DNA from: Cryptomeria japonica
Lineage: Eukaryota > Streptophyta > Pinopsida > Cupressales > Cupressaceae
Assembly: GCF_030272615.1 (NCBI RefSeq)
Contig: NC_081415.1
Span: 263,918,925 to 263,982,924 of the forward strand
Length of the DNA: 64,000 nt
Reading direction: 5' to 3'
The notes beneath the pieces were generated by a model. The model saw only the letters and a list, made by a program, of their open reading frames with translations. It was not told the DNA's origin and searched no databases. This document shows positions 56,487 through 64,000 of the stretch, one piece after another. Made by a program: the position numbers and the translations under genes. Each line of letters opens with the position of its first letter. Positions within the stretch are counted from its first letter, which is position 1.

Positions 56487-57325
56487 CTAACATCTACTCC
56501 CACAAATTGTACACATATGGGACGTGGAACCATCTTCACTGGCCTCGACATCCATCCCAAAGCATATACCTAAACAACTATGACACACATGTTGAAAGGG
56601 CTCACCAAGGCCAGATGGCTCAACTACTAGATCACCGTCTGGGGCAAGAGGGTGTGATAACTTTTTTCCATGTTGAATGATGACATTGGTCAATGCAGTG
56701 GCCATCGAAAGAGTCTGTAGCTCCATTGACTCTTTCAGGGTTACTGGGATCATGACATGGACCACAGGTTTTGGTGCTAGGGGGATGCGAATTTGGGGGT
56801 TTTGTACCCTTGAAGATCCAGGTCTATCTTGGGTAGAGCCTCTACCTCTACCTTGGAACTCTCTCATATAAAAATATTTTGGTTGCTCAGTGAGGATAAA
56901 ATCACAATATAGTTTCCTCAAAAAATATAATGGAACCTCAAAATTATTACAAGGTGGTTGGTCAAAGACCATCCACCACCTATCCCAAAAAGCATTTTTC
57001 ATCTGCAAATGGCTACACCAGTGTATAAGAAACCTCTTTGAATTAATAGGTAAGGTCTCAACCATTTTGGGATCAATAAAAAGAGCACATATTTGTGCTT
57101 ATGTTTTTTTTTCACTTCATTATATGACAACCCACTAGCATAAAAAGCACGACATCGATCCCTATAACTTCCCCATTTTGTAATTTGATTGGAAAATTCA
57201 TTGGCACTAATAGCAAAAGATTCTAGGGTTGTGGCAAGGGATGCATGATTCTCATGCTTGGATGCCTTCAGTCTATTCACCAGTCTAGTTATTTTGACAC
57301 TGTTTTGTGTTAACTGGTTTATCAA
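56487..57325 (-). CDS. Unrecognised two-part ORF with Cys-rich C-terminus
   Basis: Two minus-strand frames, 57,325-56,999 and 57,065-56,487, differ by one frame and may be two exons: a GT follows ...GLSYNE near 57,120 and a TTTGCAG lies before ATGAAAAATGC near 57,003. Part one: LVNRLKASKHENHASLATTL and KWGSYRDRCRAFYASGLSYN. Part two: MKNAFWDRWWMVFDQPPCNN, a Gly/Arg-rich linker (FQGRGRGSTQDRPGSS) and a C-terminus with HVCHSCLGICFGMD and HMCTICGSRC, a CxxC...CxxC arrangement that could bind zinc. No family is recognised. Given the surroundings it may be an accessory ORF of a DNA transposon; a host gene fragment is possible. Confidence 0.35.
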
Positions 57326-57884
57326 ATCCTCTTGTGTAGTTTGTGAATGGTTTACTGGAGGAGTTGGAGGGTTTGTATCTTGAGGGTTCTCCTATGGGTT
57401 CTATTATGGGGTTTTCCCTAAGTTTTCAAGAGGTGTGTCTTGCGGGGGGCAATATTTTTTGAATCTAATATGCATTCATAACAAAAAAATTTAAAAAATA
57501 ACTAAAAATGATGAATTTACATTCTAATTGCAAATATAATTTATCAAATGCATACAATAGATGAAAAATATGATCTCGTACCTCTTTCCATTGTGTGTGT
57601 GTTTGATTTTAAAAAACTATGTTCATGTATTGTGTTGCTTGAAACCCTTAAAGTGTTTTTTCTTGCGATCACAGGTGAAAATGACCAAGCAACCGTAGTA
57701 AAAAAAAAATTATTGACAGAAAAATGCATACGAGGTTTTGAAAACTAAACCATGTATGCATTTAGTATAAGCAAAACCCCGTACCTAGTTTTTCTTCATT
57801 TAAGCTCGACAAAACGATCCAAAACATGTACGGGGTTTTAAAAATGTCAAATAACCAGTGCGTGTTTTGTGTTTTTCCAACTTG

Positions 57885-57914
57885 TTTTTTTTTTTTTTTG
57901 GGGGGGGGGGGGGG
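57885..57914. repeat. T15-G15 homopolymer pair
   Basis: Fifteen T followed directly by fifteen G, then 'tgtctacc'. Its exact length may be affected by sequencing. Confidence 0.8.
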
Positions 57915-58024
57915 TGTCTACCTTTTTGCACACCATCTTGGCACACACACCCATAGCTAAAATGAGTCACACTAAGGTAGGGGTACAAAAGTGATGTAAA
58001 TTGTACATGGTTATAATTTACGGT

Positions 58025-58030
<6 letters not shown>

Positions 58031-58088
<58 letters not shown>
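58031..58088. repeat. (GA)n microsatellite, about 29 units
   Basis: An uninterrupted GA run of about 58 bases follows 'acggtaaagta'. Confidence 0.95.
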
Positions 58089-58091
<3 letters not shown>

Positions 58092-58379
58092 TACAAGGAG
58101 ATAAGACATCACTAAATTCAAGGGAATAAGATCCCAAGCTTAGGATCTTAACTCATACAATCACATACAAGGACACAAAACTAGACAAAAAAACAAACAA
58201 AAGGCAAATAGACAAAAGACACACAAAAGGGGTTAGCAGTAAAAACAAAGTCTCAAAGTCAACTAGTTGAAGAGACCTTGATAGTGAAAATATCTCAGCC
58301 ACTAATATAATTCTCAAAATGCTATCTCAAGTGGTCACATGGAAAGAGAAAGAGCTTACATCAAGTGATGAACCAAGAT

Positions 58380-58870
58380 TTAATGGCTAGTGAGGTATAT
58401 TATGCTATGGGTTCACGGGGAGGAGAAAGAAACACACAGATTCCACTAGCTAGCAAGCTATGTTATGGTAGGTGATCCATGAAAGAGAGGGTGAAAAGAA
58501 ACATGGATTCCACTAGCTATTAATCTGTGTTATGCTAGGTGAAACATGGATTCTCATGGGATAGCAAGTCATGTTATGTTGTGTGATCCATGTAGAAAGA
58601 GAAAGGGAGAGTCAAAGTAGTCTATCATGTGTTATGATAGTCAACTCATCCTACAAAAGGAAAAGGAAGAGTTAAGTAGTCTATCAAGTTATGTTATTAT
58701 ATATAGTCAACTCATCCTACAAAAGGGGTTCCAAGCAAAGGTTTCATAAATTGCAAGGTGATTGCAAATTGGAAAAGGAGAATTAAATAGTATAGCAAGT
58801 TGTGTTATGCTAGTCAACTCGTCTGACAAAAGGGAAATTTCCAAGAAAAGTTGTCTTATTACAAGGAAAT
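58380..58870. repeat. Degenerate 65-90-bp repeats
   Basis: Phrases 'gattccactagctagcaagctatgttatg' and 'tatgttatnntagtcaactcatcctacaaaagg' recur about six times with drift. No coding potential. Confidence 0.6.
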
Positions 58871-59129
58871 TGATTTGACAATATTTTTCCAAGTGAAGCT
58901 TTCTTATCACAAGGTGAGCAATTGTAAAGGTGTTACCGAGACACGACAACAAGGATAACCAAACAAAGCATTGTATGTAAGGAAGTGTGCAACACAAATT
59001 CATCATAATCAATAAGGAGGTTGCATGTATGCCCTCATTAAGATGTCAACATAGGATAATGTTGATGTCTTAAACCAAGACAAGGATACATACCTTTACA
59101 AACTAGGATCCTACTCAAATGTGTTATAA

Positions 59130-59535
59130 AAAAACCTTGAATGATATGATTAAATGTAAATTGTAACTAAATCAAGAACGGATGAATCACATAACTTGAA
59201 ATGATAAATCTCAAATTTGAAGCTTAAATGTAGAAATATGAAAACAACATGAAATCATACCCAACCCCTTTGGAAGAGGTACAAGTCAGTCATGAGTCAA
59301 TGATTCCCTATGATCCTCCAACATCTCCTAAAGCTTCCATCATGGTGAATGAATTTGATGCAAAATCGATGCTTCTTGATTAGATCTTGACTTTTCTGGT
59401 TTGAATCTTCACATAAGATTGCATCTTCACTTCATTAGGATATCATAATATTACACCTTCAATTTTTGCTTGAGTGCTCTAGATTCATATCACAAATGAG
59501 GAAAGGAACTCACTTATATGTGAGATCCTAAATTT
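59130..59535 (-). mobile_element. Decayed LTR fragment related to gypsy copies A and B
   Basis: 'gaaaacaacatgaaatcatacccaaccc...gaagaggtacaagtcagtcatgagtcaatgattccctatgatcctccaacatctcctaaagc' parallels 1,980-2,075 of LTR A at lower identity. 'gaaaggaactcacttatatgtgagatcctaaat' matches its continuation near 2,215. It is cut off by the copia LTR at 59,536. Confidence 0.62.
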
Positions 59536-60176
59536 TGTTAGTGTAGGTTTTTTATTTTCCTTATGTTAGGGGGTATTTATTTTTCCTACACATATATTAT
59601 TTAAGCTTGCTTAGGTTAATAGGAGTGGTTTATATGAGGACACGTGGTGAAATACTTCAGCTACATGTGTAACTCTCCACCTCACATGGGTAGTTGAGTT
59701 ACACACCCTCTTTTGGCTTGTTGTGCCACCTCTCATAACCACTATTTTGTCATTTCCTAAGTGGGTTATGGGGTAGTTGGGTTTCACACCCTCTTTTGGC
59801 CTTATGTGCCAACTTTCTCAACTCCTTTTTTGTCTTCATGTAAGGAGGTTATGCCACATGTTTTGGCATTTACCAAGAAGGTAAAACCTCCCACTTTTTA
59901 TGGGGAATAGGAGTTAATGCACCCCTTGGATGTATATTCTTGTATTTTTCTATATAATAAGTACTATACTCTCACCTTCACTAGTTAAGTTAGTGGAGTG
60001 ATAGCTCGGTGAGAGTCTTCTCCAAATTTTCTTCTTTGTCTCTATTTCTCTCTCATATTGAAATTATCTTCATTCAGCTATTTTGATCTTCGATCATCCA
60101 TTGTGTGAGGAGTTGCATGTGATCTACGACCGACATCATATCTTGGCTCTATTCTCGCTTCTCACAGAATCTCACA
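59536..60176 (+). mobile_element. 5' LTR of a Ty1/copia element (641 bp)
   Basis: Opens TGTTAGTGTAGG, ends GAATCTCACA, and is immediately followed by an initiator-Met primer site. TATATAA at 59,951-59,957, with 'gtactatactctcacc' after it, is a plausible promoter. Gag-pol lies downstream on the same strand. The partner LTR and second target duplication are outside the window; the left flank is AATTT. Confidence 0.85.
59951..59957 (+). promoter_or_regulatory. TATA box of the copia LTR
   Basis: TATATAA lies about 225 bases before the LTR end, where a U3/R promoter would be expected. Confidence 0.5.
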
Positions 60177-60188
60177 TGGTATTAGAGC
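60177..60188 (+). promoter_or_regulatory. Initiator-Met primer binding site of the copia element
   Basis: TGGTATTAGAGC abuts the LTR end; it has one difference from the canonical TGGTATCAGAGC. Confidence 0.88.
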
Positions 60189-61203
60189 TTATTGTCTAGT
60201 ATAGCTCATTGCTTTTTTTTTATTTATTTGAGGGATTTGAGACTTTTATATAGCTAATATTTTCCTTAAAAACTAAGTATGCTCTTCTCCTGCATTCTCA
60301 TGTGATCTGGAGAATCAGAACAGTTTAAAGGAAAATAGCTTCTAGTTAAATCTGGTTTACATGTATGTGTTCTTGTAAGATTTGGGTGATTACAACTTTG
60401 TGGTAATATTGGAAGCTTAATAAGAATTTCCAGAGTGTCCATAAGGCTTGACAAAGTCAAAAGTGACTTTTACTTCACCAAAATCAGAGTTTGGAGGACA
60501 CAGTAAAAAATCAGAGTAAATTTTTTTTACTGGAGTTGTTTTCATTTCGGCTTTAGTGTTCCAACTTCTGTTCACTTTCACAAAGAATGATTTTTGGGTT
60601 TTCTTCCCAACATCGAAAAACTTTTGGGTTTCGGATGGTATTTCCATAAAATTAATAAATGTTGTAGAAATCGAGCATGAATAGGGCCTAAGCCATTTTT
60701 CTATCAGGGAAATTCAACAACATTTCTTAAAAGTTGCACAACTTTTGCCTCAGGTGTCAGATTTTTGCAAACAAATACTTGATGGAAAGTTGGAAATGAG
60801 AACTCTCCATTATTGCAAGTCTAATTAAAATTTTTTGCCTTTGTCTATCAGATATTAAAGGTTGGATCAGCTGCTTCTTTTTCTCTTCAACTGGTCATAT
60901 CTTTCTCCTCACAACTTTGTTTTTCAAAAACTAATAGTTGTTGGAAAGGTATTGAGATAAATTAAGCAGTTATAAGGCTAATTTGTTTCAGATCTTGTCT
61001 CAAATTATTTGTATTTAAAATCTCTATTGGTTTCTTAAAAGAATTGTAATCTAATAAAAAGCCTTGTAAATGCACTAATTATAAAGTGCCAACCTTGTAA
61101 TATTTAGGGGGGTGATTTCTGAGACTAGTGAAAAGTGGGAGTGTCTCTTGTGCCTTCTTTCTTGCACTTTTCCTGATTCTTTGCAATCTTATTTTCTACT
61201 ATC
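60189..61203 (+). other. Untranslated leader of the copia element
   Basis: About one kilobase between primer site and gag ATG with no ORF in the gag frame. Short minus-strand ORFs at 60,266-60,647 are shadows. Confidence 0.6.
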
Positions 61204-62160
61204 ATGGATGCATCTATAGTTCCACTTTTAACACCATATAATTATTTTGAATGGAAATCTAAGATGATAATATATCTGAAAAGACATGGATATCATCATG
61301 TTACTATGGGACTTGAAATTGAACCTCAAGATGCTACAGAAAAGATTAAATGGTTTAATAAATGTGATGAAGCTTTTGGTACTCTATGTATGTCAGTCTC
61401 TCTAGACCTTCTTTTTCACATTGAATCTACCACTACACCAAATGCAGTGTGGACCACTTTGGAAAACCTCTTTGGTAAGCAGGATGAGCTAAGAGGTCAT
61501 CAATTAGAGAATGAACTCATAGGGTTGAATCCAACCAATTTTGATACTATACAAGACTTCTTCACTAAACTTAAGTCTGTAAGATTGCAATAGGAACGGT
61601 GTGGAACTAAGAAAGATGATAAGAAACTAATCTTGAGTATTCTTTCTAAGCTTGGTCCTAACTATTCTGTGTTTGTTTCTACATTCTATGCTACAAAATG
61701 TGCCCTAGGTACCACATTCAAAATGCCTTCTCTCAATGAATTTGCTACAGAACTCACTAGGGAGCAAGACAAATTGGTTCAAATGGGTACAATAAAACCC
61801 TCTAAGTCACATGCCTTAGTTGTAAATCAAGGCACACAAGAACAAAAAGGGTCTAGTAAGCAAGATAAGAAACAAAAGAACTAAGGAGAGAAGAAAAAAG
61901 ATCAGAAATCTGCTACTTCAAAAGCAGATAATCAGACCTCTTCATCAAGAGGTGAACAACCTGAGAAGGAGAAGGTCAAGTGTTCTTATTGTAAGAGGCC
62001 TAGTCATGATGAGAATAAGTGTTTAAAGAAACAAATTGATCACCTTTCAAATCTTCTTGAAAAGAATAATATCAAGGTGCCTGATTCAGTCAAACAAAGT
62101 TCATCAGAAGGATCTTCTAAGGATACAGATAAGAGTAAAGGGAAAGGAAAGGGTAAGGCC
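61204..62160 (+). pseudogene. Ty1/copia gag
   Basis: ATG at 61,204 opens MDASIVPLLTPYNYFEWKSK, then MIIYLKRHGYHHVTMGLEIE, the usual copia gag N-terminus (N-Y-x-x-W). TTPNAVWTTLENLFGKQDEL follows (UBN2-type gag). The zinc knuckle CSYCKRPSHDENKC lies near 61,980, with Ser in place of the Gly before His. The frame is interrupted by TAG at 61,591 and TAA at 61,882 but never shifts. In the family Gag forms the particle and binds RNA. Confidence 0.9.
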
Positions 62161-63627
62161 CTAGTTGTTGTTGCTTCACAACCCAATTCTTGGATAATTG
62201 ACTTGGGTGCTTCACACCATATGGCTTCTTCAAAAGATGATTTCACCTCTTTAGAGCCATGTTCTATGCCTTCCATACTAATGGGTGATGACACTCTTGT
62301 TGAAGTGCATGGGAGAGGGTTTGTTGATGTGGGTGAAGGAACATTTAAGGATGTCCTTTGTGTTCCATCTTTATCAACTAATCTCCTATCCATTTATCAG
62401 ATCACTCACACTGGTTCTAGCAAGCGAGTTGAGTTCACACCAGATACAGTGGTAATCAGTGAAATGCATAATGGGTCTACTATTGTCGTGGCAAAAGCAG
62501 ATCATCAATCCAGATTATATCAGTTTTCTCACTTTGTTTCTGACTCTCCTTCGACAGTTTTACTCACTCATGCAGATGAGATTAGTTGTTTGTGGCATCA
62601 ATGATTTGGCCACTTGAACTATTGTTACTTGCAACAACTCAGTAAACAAGACATGGTTTCAGGGTTGCCTTCTATTCGATTTTCTGATGGAGTTTGCCAG
62701 GGATGTATTCTTGGTAAGCATCTTGAGGAGAAGTATGATAAAGGAAAAGCATGGAGAGCTCCACAGCTATTGGAGTTCATACATAGTGACTTGGCAGGAC
62801 CATTTCCACAACCATCTTTCAGGAGGGCTAGATATGTCTTAACATTTATTGATGACTTATCCAGATTTACATGGGTTTACTTTCTCAAACAAAAGTCTGA
62901 GGTATTTGAGAATTTTCTATATTTCAAAGTTTTTGTAGAGAAACAATCTGGGAAGTTCATCAAGATTCTGTGTACAGATAATGGGGGTGAATATGTTAAT
63001 AATCAGTTTGAACAATTTTGTGCTTCAGAAGGTATCAACATGCAACACACAGTTCCATATAGTCCTCAGCAGAATGGTGTCGTAGAACGGAAGAATAGGT
63101 CCTTGAAGGAGATGACAAATTGTATGATTCACTTCAAGTCTTTGGCATCTCAGTATTGGGTAGAGGCGATCAATTGTGCATGTTGCATCCAAAACCGAGT
63201 TCCTCATAAAGTTGTGAAGGGGGTAACTCCTTTTCAAGCTTGGACTGGTTGGAAACCTATAGTTAAGCATTTCAGAGTGTTTGGTTCTCTTGCATGGACC
63301 CACATTCCAACAGAGAAACGCAAGGCTATGGATCCGCAGAGCAAGCCTTGCATATTTGTTGGGTATCCAGATGATGTCAAAGGGTATAGACTTCTCCATC
63401 CCTCTACACATGAGTTGTTCATTGAGAGGAGTGTTCATTTTGAGGAGAGTTCTTCTATTTCTTCTCATACCACTTCTCCATCCACTATCACATTGGAGAC
63501 ATTTCATGATGATGACAGTTCTTCTGAGGATCTTAATCCTCCTAATCCTATTGAGGAGTCTTCTTCCTCCACTTCAGATGGTGACAGTGATGGTGAGGAT
63601 TCACATTCTTCTCATAGTCATCCTTAA
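62161..63627 (+). pseudogene. Ty1/copia protease and integrase
   Basis: Same frame as gag. Protease: SWIIDLGASHHMASSKDDFT near 62,190-62,250; the active-site D-S/T-G is D-L-G (GAC TTG GGT). After DEISCLWHQ a TGA at 62,602 replaces a codon in the W-H-x-R-x-G-H motif, and the pre-integrase zinc region follows (GHLNY, then CQGCILGKH). Integrase core: FIHSDLAGPFPQPSFRRARY, ILCTDNGGEYVNNQFEQFCA and PYSPQQNGVVERKNRSLKEM, so the D, D and E residues are all present. Then come the GKKP-like FQAWTGWKPIVKHFRVFGSL and FVGYPDD. A Ser/Asp-rich linker ends at TAA 63,625. Confidence 0.92.
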
Positions 63628-64000
63628 GAGGTTGATGATTCTCCCCCAGACTCTCCAACTTCAGTGCCTCTTTGGGCTCGACAAACTTTTGAGTCAGCAG
63701 GAGATTGGCTTAGTGATCCATCAGATTCTAGAAGAACTAGGTCACAATTTCAGCAAGCTCCACATCTCTTCATTGCTTCGGCTTCTGATCCATAGTCTTT
63801 TCAAGAAGCTACAGGTGTTCCTGAATGGGATGCTACAATGCAAGAAGAGTTTAATTCCTTGGAAAGGAATCACACATGGGATTTAATTCCTCTTCCTAAG
63901 GGAAGGAAACTTGTTTGATGCAAGTGGATCTATCGAACAAAATTTGTAGTGGATGGGTCGGTTGATAAGTATAAGGCTCGCTTGGTAGCAAAAGGCTTTT
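63628..64000 (+). pseudogene. Start of Ty1/copia reverse transcriptase, runs off window
   Basis: The same frame goes on with WDATMQEEFNSLERNHTWDL and IPLPKGRKLV, TGA at 63,916, then CKWIYRTKFVVDGSVDKYKA and RLVAKGF, the canonical copia RT opening. A TAG lies at 63,793. The polymerase active site is beyond the window edge. Confidence 0.9.

Noticed and set aside
63025-63507. 160-codon minus-strand ORF opposite copia integrase
   Set aside because: The plus strand carries the D-D-E integrase motifs; this is its antisense shadow.

Overview
The window reads as intergenic DNA of a large, repeat-rich plant nuclear genome. Almost everything recognisable is a transposable element or tandem repeat. I found no intact host gene and no tRNA, rRNA or CRISPR array. 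The element types (L1-type LINE, long Ty3/gypsy elements with a G-patch ORF, Ty1/copia with an initiator-Met primer site, plant-mobile-domain ORFs), the low GC, the heavy nesting and a 3.6-kb solo LTR suggest a gymnosperm, possibly a conifer. That taxonomic guess rests on general knowledge of such genomes and is weak.

Layout, left to right. 1-2,752: 5' end of a minus-strand Ty3/gypsy copy A (gag start, then a 1.65-kb 5' LTR). 2,761-5,450: decayed DDE-type DNA transposase gene on +. 5,540-7,872: AT-rich short repeats, then five-plus tandem copies of a ~357-bp satellite. 9,156-34,102: a second, related gypsy copy B on the minus strand, apparently stretched to 25 kb by nested insertions. Its 3' LTR is at 9,156-10,796, its coding region (integrase, RNase H, RT, G-patch, protease, gag) at 26,709-32,226, and its 5' LTR at 32,424-34,102. 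Inside it lie a plant-mobile-domain (PMD) ORF (11.8-13.9 kb) and a plus-strand, pol-less retroelement (about 15.0-26.7 kb). That element is itself split by a 6.5-kb minus-strand, pol-less LTR element (18,409-24,945) with a perfect ACAAG target duplication. 34.1-35.3 kb: a chain of short phase-0 exons on the minus strand. 35.3-42.4 kb: minisatellite-rich non-coding DNA that looks like the interior of a gypsy-type element whose Lys-type primer site and 5' LTR lie at 42,375-43,803. 45.65-54.8 kb: an L1-type LINE whose first ORF is split by a 3,568-bp solo LTR (45,697-49,264, TSD AAATA). 56.5-57.3 kb: unrecognised minus-strand ORFs. 58.0-59.5 kb: simple repeats and a decayed LTR relic. 59,536 to the end: a Ty1/copia element on +, one frame with six nonsense codons, running off the window in RT.

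The most interesting theme is the nested pair of elements at 15-26.7 kb. Both lack reverse transcriptase and integrase. Both carry a long ORF that appears to share an uncharacterised N-terminal domain, followed by a charged or coiled-coil tail, and the inner one also has a zinc-knuckle gag-like ORF. The inner element has intact termini, primer site and polypurine tract, so it was presumably mobilised in trans. The nearby PMD ORF has a comparable domain, acidic linker and coiled-coil plan. All identities and alignments here were judged by eye; nothing was searched.
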